DNA from: Mesorhizobium prunaredense
GTDB lineage: Bacteria > Pseudomonadota > Alphaproteobacteria > Rhizobiales > Rhizobiaceae
Direction of reading: 5' to 3'
DNA: 64,000 bases
Assembly (NCBI RefSeq): GCF_900156895.1
Contig: NZ_FTPD01000001.1
Span: 199,327 to 263,326 of the forward strand
A program made the translations under genes and the position numbers. Below the pieces are notes generated by a model. The model was not told the DNA's origin. It did not search any database and saw nothing but the letters and a program-made list of their open reading frames with translations. Of the stretch, positions 44,003-51,860 are shown piece after piece (within the stretch, counting starts at the first letter, position 1; each line of letters begins with the position of its first letter).

Positions 44003-44016
44003 CTGAATCGATCCAA
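44003..44016. promoter_or_regulatory. operator-like palindrome O2, CTGAATCGATCCAA
   Basis: One base different from the other three sites. It sits 14 bp upstream of the 43989 start, overlapping the leader of the leftward small gene. Confidence 0.68.
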
Positions 44017-44030
44017 TGAACGACGCTCGA

Positions 44031-44044
44031 TTGGATCGATTCAA
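44031..44044. promoter_or_regulatory. operator-like palindrome O3, TTGGATCGATTCAA
   Basis: The exact reverse complement of O1 and O4. It lies in the shared intergenic region between the leftward small gene and the rightward LacI regulator, 28 bp centre to centre from O2. Confidence 0.75.
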
Positions 44045-44079
44045 AACTAGGCCTGGACCGCGCTGATGTCAACCAAAAT

Positions 44080-44093
44080 TTGAATCGATCCAA
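44080..44093. promoter_or_regulatory. operator-like palindrome O4, TTGAATCGATCCAA
   Basis: Lies 36 bp upstream of the LacI regulator's ATG, a position that suits autoregulation. Identical to O1. Confidence 0.75.
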
Positions 44094-44128
44094 CAAAGCT
44101 GCTAGATAGCAGGCTTGGAGGCAGAAAA

Positions 44129-45211
44129 ATGGCATCATCGAGCGAAAGCAATACAAGACCGATCCGGCTGGCAGACATCGCCAAGGCCGCCGGGGTTTCG
44201 CACGGCACCGCCTCCAACGTGTTCAGCCGTCCCGAGATCGTGCGCGAGGAAGTCCGCGAACGGGTCAAGGCGGCGGCCGAGGCGATGGGCTATGCCGGTC
44301 CCGACCCGAAGGGCCGGCTGCTGCGCGCCGGCAAGGTCAACGCGATCGGCGTCGCCACGACCGAGCCGCTGTCCTATTTCTTCGACGATCCCTTTGCCCG
44401 CGCGATGATGGCCGGCATTTCCGAGGCCTGCGACGCCACCGGCGCGGGTATAGCGCTGGTATCGGCCGGCAACCAGGAAAAACTTGCCTGGAACATCCAG
44501 AGCGCGCTGGTCGACGGCTTCATCCTGTTCTGCATCGAGGGCGGCTCACGGCTTGTCGAACTGACCCGCGAACGCAAACTCCCCTTTGTCGCGCTTGAGC
44601 TCGGCTTCGACGACGACACCGTTTCGGCAATCGGCGTCGACAATGTCGCCGGCGCCCGCCTGGCGGCGCAGCATCTCGCCGAGCTTGGCCATCGGCGCTT
44701 TGCCGTGCTGGCGCTGCCTTTCGCCGACGGCAGCACCGGCCTTGTCTCGCCGGAGAAGGTCCGGACGGCCCTCTACACCGGCACGCGCGATCGCCTCGTC
44801 GGCTATTTCGAGGCGTTTTCCCGGTGCGGCGTCGATACCGCCGGGATACCGGTATACGAGACCGAAAACGACGAAGCCAGCACAAGGGCCGGCCTCGAAA
44901 CGATCTTCGCCTCGGCAGAGCCGCCGACCGCCATCCTGGCGATGTCGGACCGGATCGCCATGGTCGCGATCGAATGGTTGGCCGCGCGTGGCATGGCGGT
45001 TCCCGGCGACGTCTCCGTCGTCGGCTTCGACGGCGTGCCGGACGCCGCACTTTGCGATCCTCCGCTGACCACGGTCGCGCAGCCAATCGCCGAGATCGGC
45101 CGCCGGGCGGCGCGAACGATCCTCGATTTCGACGGCACGGTGCGGCGCGAGACGCTCGGCGTCGAGCTTGTCGTCAGGGCATCTTCGGGGCCGCCGCCCA
45201 AGACAGCCTGA
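44129..45211 (+). CDS. LacI/GalR-family transcriptional regulator
   Basis: A 360-residue repressor-type protein with a TGGAGG ribosome site. The N-terminal helix-turn-helix is IRLADIAKAAGVSHGTASNV (about residues 12-31) with the hinge region ERVKAAAEAMGYAGPDPKGR. The C-terminal ligand domain has the periplasmic-binding-protein fold (SALVDGFILFCIEGGSRLVE, PFVALELGFDDDTVSAIGVD, and the closing VSVVGFDGVPDAALCDPPLT). The recognition helix SHGTASNVF is unusual compared with the common S-x-x-T-V-S-R-V form. Four 14-bp palindromes surround it, so it probably represses itself and the two small divergent genes. The ligand is probably a sugar or nucleoside, unknown. Confidence 0.92.
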   Translation: MASSSESNTRPIRLADIAKAAGVSHGTASNVFSRPEIVREEVRERVKAAAEAMGYAGPDPKGRLLRAGKVNAIGVATTEPLSYFFDDPFARAMMAGISEACDATGAGIALVSAGNQEKLAWNIQSALVDGFILFCIEGGSRLVELTRERKLPFVALELGFDDDTVSAIGVDNVAGARLAAQHLAELGHRRFAVLALPFADGSTGLVSPEKVRTALYTGTRDRLVGYFEAFSRCGVDTAGIPVYETENDEASTRAGLETIFASAEPPTAILAMSDRIAMVAIEWLAARGMAVPGDVSVVGFDGVPDAALCDPPLTTVAQPIAEIGRRAARTILDFDGTVRRETLGVELVVRASSGPPPKTA

Positions 45212-45226
45212 GCCCGACGCATCGAT

Positions 45227-46435
45227 TCATGCCTGCTGCCCCATGCCCACGCCGAAGGATGCATGGACCGGCGGTGCCTTGCTGCGGACGGGCTTGCTGT
45301 TGCCGCCAATAGCCGACAGCCATTCGAGATAATAGGCGAGCGCGAACTGCATGGCGATGCCGGCGGCGATCAGCAGGCTGTCATAGGCAAATCCGCCCGG
45401 GTTGATCAGCTTCATCACCTGCGCCGCCATGGCGATCACCGTGCCGGCGATGAAAACCGGCAGCGATCGCTTGCCCAATATGGCGAGCGGATGATCGCGG
45501 CTGGTGCGGAACAGGTTGGAGACAGAAGGAAACGCCACGATCAGATAGCTCACCGCCAGGATGTGCAGCAGCCTCGGCAACGACAGGAACGTCTTGTCGA
45601 AGCCGGTCAGCACCACCGGCAGGTTCAGCCACGACACGTGCCCCCATAGCGGGCTGTGCACCCAGACCAACGCCGTCGCGACATAAACCGCCGACGCGCC
45701 AAACAGCCAGCTATTGACCGGAATGGCGCCGCCGCGCCTGATGTGCAGCATGCTCGCCAGGCCGATGTTGAAGAGGAACTGCCACGACAGCGGATTGAGG
45801 AACCAGAAGCCGGGCTCAGGGTAATTCGGCGGGGCGATCTGGTAGATCCCGGCAACCAGCCACAGAGTTCCGGACAGGGCGAGCGCCGTGAAAGGCCGGT
45901 AGCTGATGAACAGCAGGAAGGTTGGCGCCATCAGCAGCAGCACCGCGTAGACCGGCAGGATGTTGTTGTAGCCAAGCTGATGGCCAAGCGTGACGATGCC
46001 GATCAGCACATGTTGCGGGTCCCTGATCAACGGCTCGATGTTGATCAGCGTCAGCATGTCCGGCCGCTTCGCGAACATCGCCGCCGCGCAGAAGATGGCC
46101 AGCACCGCCATCGTCGTGACGATGTGTGCGACATAGAGCACTCCGGCGCGGCGCCACAATTTCAGTGTCGCCAGGAGCCGGTCTCCGGACTGGAATTTTG
46201 AGCCGTAGGCGAGCGCGACGGACATGCCGGAGATCAGCACGAAGGCCTCGGCGGCATCCGAAAAGCCGAAATTCTTGTAGGTCAGGGTTTCGAAAACCGT
46301 GCCCGGGACATGATCGACGAATATGATCAGCAGAGCGAGAGCGCGGAACACATCAATGCGCGTATCGCGTTCCGCGGCACGCGTGCCGCGATCCGGGATA
46401 CGCGTGCCGCGATCCGGTGAAATTGGCATGGTCAT
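45227..46435 (-). CDS. OpgC-domain membrane protein
   Basis: A 402-residue polytopic protein with about ten helices. After a repetitive hydrophilic N-terminus (three DRGTR-like units, residues 7-27) the acyltransferase-like core begins RIDVFRALALLIIFVDHVPG (about 28-47) and FGFSDAAEAFVLISGMSVAL (about 57-76). OpgC proteins add succinyl or similar groups to periplasmic glucans in enterobacteria and rhizobia, with roles in osmotic adaptation. An active-site His/Asp in FVDHVPG is kept. The glucan substrate is inferred. Confidence 0.85.
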   Translation of the reverse strand: MTMPISPDRGTRIPDRGTRAAERDTRIDVFRALALLIIFVDHVPGTVFETLTYKNFGFSDAAEAFVLISGMSVALAYGSKFQSGDRLLATLKLWRRAGVLYVAHIVTTMAVLAIFCAAAMFAKRPDMLTLINIEPLIRDPQHVLIGIVTLGHQLGYNNILPVYAVLLLMAPTFLLFISYRPFTALALSGTLWLVAGIYQIAPPNYPEPGFWFLNPLSWQFLFNIGLASMLHIRRGGAIPVNSWLFGASAVYVATALVWVHSPLWGHVSWLNLPVVLTGFDKTFLSLPRLLHILAVSYLIVAFPSVSNLFRTSRDHPLAILGKRSLPVFIAGTVIAMAAQVMKLINPGGFAYDSLLIAAGIAMQFALAYYLEWLSAIGGNSKPVRSKAPPVHASFGVGMGQQA

Positions 46436-46638
46436 CGATAAAAGGCCTCAAAGCTGGTTGTTCATGCCGCGATCGATGCGACCGCCGGACGCACCGCTTC
46501 GATTCCTCCCGCAGGAGCATATCGGCAAACAAACGGACTGAAATGCGCCCGGTTCAATCAACTTTGAGGGAGCCCGAAAATATTCCGTTTTGAAGCCGGC
46601 AAATGAATAAAAACCACACGAAATCAAAAGGATGCGAT

Positions 46639-47304
46639 ATGGCCGAAAAACCTCCGGAAGACGGCTTTTTGCGGCGCGACCTGCCGTTTTTCTACCGCCT
46701 TTATCGGCCCGTGGATGCGAGCGGCGAATGCCTTTTTCTGCTGCACGGATCAGGCGTCGACGAGACGACGCTGGTGGCGCTGGCGCGGCAAATCGCACCG
46801 CATGCGGTGTTGGTGACGGTGCGTGGCCGTGTCGCCCAAGAGGACGGTTTCCGCTGGTTCGCGCGGATCACGCCGACGCGCTTCGAACAGGAGAGCATCC
46901 GCACCGAGGCGGACGCTTTCGCCGGCTTCATCACCGCGGCCGCGAAGCGCCATGGTCTCGATCTCGCCCGGACGATTTTCCTCGGCTATTCGAACGGCGC
47001 CAATCTGGTTTCGAGCGTGATGCTGCTGCATTCCGGCCTCATCGAGCTGGCAGCGATGCTGCGCCCGATGCCGGTGCTCGACGAGGTGCCCCCGGCCGAT
47101 CTGTCCAAAGCGCGCGTGCTGATCATCGCCGGCGCCGCGGACCTGACCTACGCGCCGTTCGCGCCGGCGTTGGTCAGCCTGTTCAGCCAGCATGGCGCCG
47201 AGGTCGACGCGCGGATTGTCCCCTCAGGCCATGAATTCGGTGATCGCGACGCGGCGATCGTCAGGGAGTGGCTGGCCGGCGCAACCGTTGCGCCGGCCGG
47301 TTAA
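46639..47304 (+). CDS. alpha/beta hydrolase (carboxylesterase/phospholipase-like)
   Basis: A 221-residue serine hydrolase. The ATG at 46639 has an AAAAGGATG ribosome site; another in-frame ATG lies at 46603. The oxyanion region is ECLFLLHGSGVDETTLVALA (about residues 25-44). The catalytic triad is visible: Ser in FLGYSNGANL (G-x-S-x-G, about 116-125), Asp in AGAADLTYAPF and His in VPSGHEFGDRD. It belongs to the abhydrolase/carboxylesterase group whose substrates are often short acyl or aryl esters. It precedes the TelA operon but is separated by 161 bp. Confidence 0.85.
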   Translation: MAEKPPEDGFLRRDLPFFYRLYRPVDASGECLFLLHGSGVDETTLVALARQIAPHAVLVTVRGRVAQEDGFRWFARITPTRFEQESIRTEADAFAGFITAAAKRHGLDLARTIFLGYSNGANLVSSVMLLHSGLIELAAMLRPMPVLDEVPPADLSKARVLIIAGAADLTYAPFAPALVSLFSQHGAEVDARIVPSGHEFGDRDAAIVREWLAGATVAPAG

Positions 47305-47465
47305 GCGCTTTTCCGGCCGTCGACCCCTAACCGCATCAAGACCTCCAGGCGGACGCCATTTCGCGCACGCGACGCTTGAAGGCCCTTCCATTGTCCACAG
47401 CACCGACATATCTCTGTCGAACTGACTGTCTATCGAGATACTGTTCACGTGAGGGGAAGGTCTGC

Positions 47466-48545
47466 ATGGCCGACAAGAACAGCATCACTCTGCTCGACGA
47501 TACCTCGAAACTGCCGGCAATCGTGGCCAATCCATCCGATGTGGCAAGAATAGAGAGCGCAATCGATGTTCGCGATCGTGCTGCGATCTCGGTCTATGGC
47601 GACCGCGCCCAGCAAGCGGTCAGCGACTATGCCGACAAGATCCTCGGCCAGTTGCGCAATCGCGATCTCGGCGACACCGGCAATCTCCTGACCGATATCA
47701 TCATGAAGGCCAAGAACCTCGATCCGGCCTCGCTCAAAGACCAGGGGTTCCTGAGCGGCCTGTTCGGCTCCTTCAAGGCGAGGCTTGAACGCTTCAAGGA
47801 AAAATACGAGGACGTTGCCGGACAGATCGACCGTATCGGCCTGGAACTCGACCGCCACAAGGATACGCTGAGGCGTGACATCGCCGTGCTCGACGATCTG
47901 CACGAGCAGACCAAGGAATCGATCGTCAAGCTCGACGCCTATGTGCAGGCCGGCAAGAAGTTCGTCGAAGACTTCCGCGCCAAGGAACTGCCCAAGCTGA
48001 AGGCGGCGGCGGACGCAGCCGGCGGTGACGTCGGCGGCACGCTGGAGGCCCAGACCTATCAGGACACCGTCCAGGCGCTGGACCGACTGGAAAAGCGCAT
48101 CTTCTACCTGGTGCAGGCGCGCCAGCTCGGCATCCAGCAACTGCCGCAGATCCGCATCGTCCAGTCGGGCGACGAGACATTGATCGAGAACCTGCAGGCG
48201 ACCTCGGCGCTGACCGTTCCGGCGTGGAAGCAGAAGATGGTCATCCTGCTCGGCCTGACCAACCAGAAGTCGGCGCTCGAACTGCAAAAGACGGTGACAG
48301 ATGCCACCAACGAGATGATCCGCCAGACGTCCAAGATGATGAAGGACCAGGCCATCTCCATCGAGGAGCAGTCGCAGCGCGGCATCGTCGATGTCGAAAC
48401 GCTGGCGCAAGCGAACCGCGATCTCATCGATACGGTGCAAGGCGTGCTCAAGGTCCAGCAGGAGGGCCGCCAGAAACGGGCCGACGCCGAAAAACAGATG
48501 GACCAGATGACCGTCGATCTGAAGAGAGCGCTGACTCAAGCCTAG
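47466..48545 (+). CDS. telA: TelA family toxic-anion-resistance protein
   Basis: A 359-residue, mostly helical cytoplasmic protein of the TelA/KlaA family. Family regions are the central LDRHKDTLRRDIAVLDDLHE (about residues 131-150), the RLEKRIFYLVQARQLGIQQL (about 212-231) and TSALTVPAWKQKMVILLGLT (about 253-272), followed by a long coiled coil. The family is linked to tellurite and other toxic anions, and to cell-envelope stress, although the mechanism is unknown. It starts a four-gene operon with a vWA lipoprotein, an XpaC-like membrane protein and a binding protein; TelA-XpaC pairing is also known in Bacillus. Confidence 0.9.
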   Translation: MADKNSITLLDDTSKLPAIVANPSDVARIESAIDVRDRAAISVYGDRAQQAVSDYADKILGQLRNRDLGDTGNLLTDIIMKAKNLDPASLKDQGFLSGLFGSFKARLERFKEKYEDVAGQIDRIGLELDRHKDTLRRDIAVLDDLHEQTKESIVKLDAYVQAGKKFVEDFRAKELPKLKAAADAAGGDVGGTLEAQTYQDTVQALDRLEKRIFYLVQARQLGIQQLPQIRIVQSGDETLIENLQATSALTVPAWKQKMVILLGLTNQKSALELQKTVTDATNEMIRQTSKMMKDQAISIEEQSQRGIVDVETLAQANRDLIDTVQGVLKVQQEGRQKRADAEKQMDQMTVDLKRALTQA

Positions 48546-48553
48546 AGAGCTTT

Positions 48554-50125
48554 ATGCCGAAGACGCTGACGTCCGTTCTGCTCTTGGCTTTCTCGGTGTT
48601 GCTGGCGGCGTGCAACGCCAGCAACGTCAAATTTTCCATCGTTTCCGGTTCGGAAAACACCGTATTGGAGCCGATCGTCCAGGAGTTCTGCAGCAAGCAG
48701 GGCGCATCTTGCACATTCGCCTATGAAGGGTCGCTCGACATCGGGCTTGGCCTGCAAAAGCCTGGCGGAGTCGACCAGGATGCGGTCTGGCCGGCTTCGA
48801 GCGTCTGGGTGGATCTGTTCGATTCCGGCCGCAAGGTGCGCAACCTCACCTCGATTGCGCAGATGCCGGTCATTCTGGGCGTACGCAAATCCAAGGCGGC
48901 CGAACTCGGCTGGGTCGGCAGGCAAGTCTTCATGAAGGACATCCTTGCCGCGGTGAAGGACGGCAAGCTCAAATTCCTGATGACATCGGCGACGCAATCC
49001 AATTCCGGCGCCAGCGCCTATCTCGCCATGCTGTCCAGCGCGCTTGGCGGCAGGGAAGTGATCGAACCCGGTGATCTCGACAAGCCTGATGTGCGCGAGG
49101 CGGTCGGCACCTTGCTGCAAGGCGTTGAGCGCTCGTCCGGCTCGTCCGGCTGGCTGGCCGACCTCTATGTCGATTCCGTGCGCCAGGGCACGGTCTACGA
49201 TGCGATGTGGAATTACGAGGCGACGCTGAAGGAGACCAACGACAAGCTCAGGCAGATGGGCAAGGAGCCGCTCTATGCCGTCTATCCGGCCGACGGCGTC
49301 GCCGTCGGCGACTCGCCGCTCGGCTTCATCGATCACGGACGCGGCGCGGATGTCGAAAAATTCTTCACCGATATGCTTGCCTATCTGCAGTCGGACGCCG
49401 TGCGCAAACGCATTGCCGACACCGGCAGGCGGTTGCCGCTTGGCGGCCCGGCGATCCAGGCGACGGCCGAACCGGACTGGAACTTCGATCCGGGCAGATT
49501 GGTGACGTCGATCCGCATGCCCGAGCCCGCGGTGATCCGCAAAGCTCTCGATCTCTACCAGCAGGCCTTGCGCAAGCCGTCGCTGACCGCGCTTTGCTTC
49601 GACTTCTCCGGCTCCATGGAGGACCAGGGCGAAAAGCAGCTGCAGGCGGCCGCGCAGTTCCTGTTCACGCCCGAAAAGGCCAGCGAAGTGCTGGTGCAAT
49701 GGACGCCATCGGACCACATCTTTGTGCTGCCCTTTGACAGCGCCGTTCGCGACAATTTCGAAGCGAGCGGCGATCCGGCCGGCCAGAGCCGGCTGCTGGC
49801 GGCAGTCGCGGAGCAGCACGCCGGCGGCGGCACCGACATGTATGCCTGCGCCGAGCAGGCGCTGCAGAAAATCACAGCCACGACCGATCTGTCGAAATAT
49901 CTGCCGGCCATCGTCATCATGACGGACGGCCGCACCGAGGGCAGCGCCGACATGTTCCTCAACCAGTGGCGGAATGCGCCGGTGCGCGTGCCGGTATTCG
50001 GTATCACCTTCGGCGATGCCGACAAGAGCCAGCTCGACAGTCTCGCCAAGGCTACTTCGGCACGCGTCTTCGATGGCAGCGGCGATCTTGCTGGCGCGTT
50101 CCGCGCCGCCCGCGGCTACAATTAG
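48554..50125 (+). CDS. lipoprotein with periplasmic-binding domain fused to a von Willebrand factor A domain
   Basis: A 523-residue lipoprotein; lipobox LLAA with Cys20. Residues about 24-310 form a solute-binding fold of the SBP_bac_11 type (SGSENTVLEPIVQEFC, DAVWPASSVWVDLF, SATQSNSGASAYLAML). Residues about 343-520 form a vWA domain with an intact metal-ion-dependent adhesion site: D350-x-S352-x-S354 in CFDFSGSM, T427 in GGTDMY and D458 in MTDGR. It starts eight bases after telA. The fusion suggests a surface-exposed sensor or assembly factor in which metal-dependent vWA contacts are coupled to ligand binding. It is related to the protein at 50751. Confidence 0.88.
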   Translation: MPKTLTSVLLLAFSVLLAACNASNVKFSIVSGSENTVLEPIVQEFCSKQGASCTFAYEGSLDIGLGLQKPGGVDQDAVWPASSVWVDLFDSGRKVRNLTSIAQMPVILGVRKSKAAELGWVGRQVFMKDILAAVKDGKLKFLMTSATQSNSGASAYLAMLSSALGGREVIEPGDLDKPDVREAVGTLLQGVERSSGSSGWLADLYVDSVRQGTVYDAMWNYEATLKETNDKLRQMGKEPLYAVYPADGVAVGDSPLGFIDHGRGADVEKFFTDMLAYLQSDAVRKRIADTGRRLPLGGPAIQATAEPDWNFDPGRLVTSIRMPEPAVIRKALDLYQQALRKPSLTALCFDFSGSMEDQGEKQLQAAAQFLFTPEKASEVLVQWTPSDHIFVLPFDSAVRDNFEASGDPAGQSRLLAAVAEQHAGGGTDMYACAEQALQKITATTDLSKYLPAIVIMTDGRTEGSADMFLNQWRNAPVRVPVFGITFGDADKSQLDSLAKATSARVFDGSGDLAGAFRAARGYN

Positions 50126-50133
50126 GCTACGGC

Positions 50134-50751
50134 ATGCGCGGCTTGTTCGGCAACGACTGGAACTGGATCGCGGCAGGTGCGGTATCGGCCGCGTTGCTGC
50201 TGGGCTTGAGCTTCCTCACCCACTTCCCGTTCCTGGTGTCGGCCATCATCTCCGTGCTGGTCTTTGCCGGGCTGGTATTCGTGCTGGCGCCGCGTCAATT
50301 GTTCGAAGGGCTCGATCTGCGCTCGCTCAGCGGCAGCAAGGTGGCATTCGCCCGCGAGCTCCTGGCGCAGGCGCAGCCGGCGGCCGACCGGCTCGCGGCG
50401 GCGGCCCGCTCGATCTCGGACAAGGACATGCAAGCCAAGGTGAAAAACCTGTCCGACATAGCCGCCGACGTGGTCTCCAGGGTCGAAGCCAAGCCCGAGA
50501 GCGCGCCGGCCGTACGGCGTTTTCTGACCTACTATGTGCCGCAAGCCGCGGAAGTCGCGGAAGGCTATGCGACGCTGGCAAACCGGCGCGCACCCAGCCA
50601 GGCGCGGCTGGCCAGCGTCGGCGCGGTGATCACCAAGCTCCAGGACGCTTTCGTGCATTATGCGGACAGTCTGGCCGACTCCGAGCTTGGTACGCTCGAC
50701 GTCGACCTGCGACTCATTCAGGAGTCGCTGAAAGAGGATATCGGTCGCTGA
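50134..50751 (+). CDS. XpaC-like membrane protein
   Basis: A 205-residue protein with two N-terminal helices (about residues 11-31 and 33-52) and a long soluble helical C-terminus, including AKVKNLSDIAADVVSRVEAK and RRFLTYYVPQAAEVAEGYAT (about 129-148). The latter motif and the layout match XpaC (named for 5-bromo-4-chloroindolyl phosphate hydrolysis in Bacillus), whose gene accompanies a telA homologue there. No hydrolase active site is evident, and I regard it as a membrane partner of TelA. It lies eight bases after the vWA gene. Confidence 0.8.
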   Translation: MRGLFGNDWNWIAAGAVSAALLLGLSFLTHFPFLVSAIISVLVFAGLVFVLAPRQLFEGLDLRSLSGSKVAFARELLAQAQPAADRLAAAARSISDKDMQAKVKNLSDIAADVVSRVEAKPESAPAVRRFLTYYVPQAAEVAEGYATLANRRAPSQARLASVGAVITKLQDAFVHYADSLADSELGTLDVDLRLIQESLKEDIGR

Positions 50752-51857
50752 TGGCCATTTCGCGCCGCGCTTTCGGATTGGGTCTGCTCGGTGCCGCCGC
50801 TGCCGGAACCGGCGGCTATCTGACGCTCAAAGATCGCCCGGAGTTCCGAGGCTATCTCGGCAACAGGGCACATCTGTTCGGCTTCATCGGCGGCGAGAAG
50901 CAGGCGTTCCTGGCCGACCCCGACGTCGTTCGCGCGCTCGGTGGCTATGGCCTGGAGCTCGATGCACGCGTCGCCGGTTCCGTCGAGATGGTGCGGGAAG
51001 CGGCACTGCTGTCGCAAAAGCCGCAATTTCTGTGGCCTTCATCGTCGATCATGGTCGATCTGGCGCGCAAGAGCGGCGCGGCGATCCGAAACGATCAGGT
51101 CGTGCTCAACTCGCCGATCGTGGTCTACACATGGGGGCCGGTAGTCGAAGGCCTGAAAAAGAGCGGGCTGGTGAGCGTCGCCGCCAAGGGCGGCTACAAC
51201 CAGCTCGATCTCAAGGCGCTGCTCGACGCCGTGCTCGCCGGCAAGACGTGGTCGGCTCTGGGCGTCGACGAACTCTACGGCCGGGCCCGCATCGTCTCCA
51301 CGGACCCCAATCGTTCCAACTCCGGCTTTATGTTCGCCGGGCTGGTGCTCAGCCTGATGAGCGGCGACGTGGCGACGCAGGAGCTGCTCGCCCAGCACGG
51401 CGACCAAGCGAAGGCGATCTTCCGCAGCATGGGGCTGAAGTCGTCCTCGTCAGGAAAGCTGTTCGACCAGTATATCGCCGGCGGGCTCGGCGCCGAGCCG
51501 ATGGCGGTGGGCTATGAAAACCAGCTGGTCGAATGGGCGCTTGCCGATCCTGCGCGCTGGCAAAGGGTGCAGGCCGGCACCGGCGCGAAGCCGGAAATCC
51601 TCTATCCCAGGCCGACCGTTTATTCTGCTCATCCGCTGATCGTCATCGATCCTGCCGTCGATCAACTGCTCGAGGCGCTGACCAGCCCGCAGTTGCAGGA
51701 ACTGGCCTGGTCGAAGCACGGTTTCCGCGGGCCGCTCGGCACCGTCGCCGCCGGCAGCGACACGATCGCAGGCGTGCGGCCGGCCGAAATCGAGGCGGTG
51801 CTGCCGATGCCCTCCGCCGACGTCATGCTTGCGCTGCTTGCCCAGATGGAAGGTTAG
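50751..51857 (+). CDS. solute-binding-like protein with twin-arginine signal, paired with the vWA lipoprotein
   Basis: A 368-residue exported protein. The N-terminus MAISRRAFGLGLLGAAAAGT carries a twin-arginine-type signal. The mature part resembles the binding domain of the vWA lipoprotein at 48554: FLWPSSSIMVDLARKSG (about residues 93-109) against VWPASSVWVDLF, and DPNRSNSGFMFAGLVL (about 185-200) against TQSNSGASAYLAML. The start overlaps the XpaC-like stop by one base (TGATG). It is the last gene of the TelA operon. Ligand unknown; absence of permease or ATPase genes argues against simple import. Confidence 0.83.
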   Translation: MAISRRAFGLGLLGAAAAGTGGYLTLKDRPEFRGYLGNRAHLFGFIGGEKQAFLADPDVVRALGGYGLELDARVAGSVEMVREAALLSQKPQFLWPSSSIMVDLARKSGAAIRNDQVVLNSPIVVYTWGPVVEGLKKSGLVSVAAKGGYNQLDLKALLDAVLAGKTWSALGVDELYGRARIVSTDPNRSNSGFMFAGLVLSLMSGDVATQELLAQHGDQAKAIFRSMGLKSSSSGKLFDQYIAGGLGAEPMAVGYENQLVEWALADPARWQRVQAGTGAKPEILYPRPTVYSAHPLIVIDPAVDQLLEALTSPQLQELAWSKHGFRGPLGTVAAGSDTIAGVRPAEIEAVLPMPSADVMLALLAQMEG

Positions 51858-51860
51858 CAG

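Noticed and set aside
43631..44044. 137-codon minus-strand frame over the small paralogous genes
   Set aside because: It runs through both small genes in another frame and lacks a ribosome site. Its internal repetition comes from the duplicated starts of the real micro-genes.
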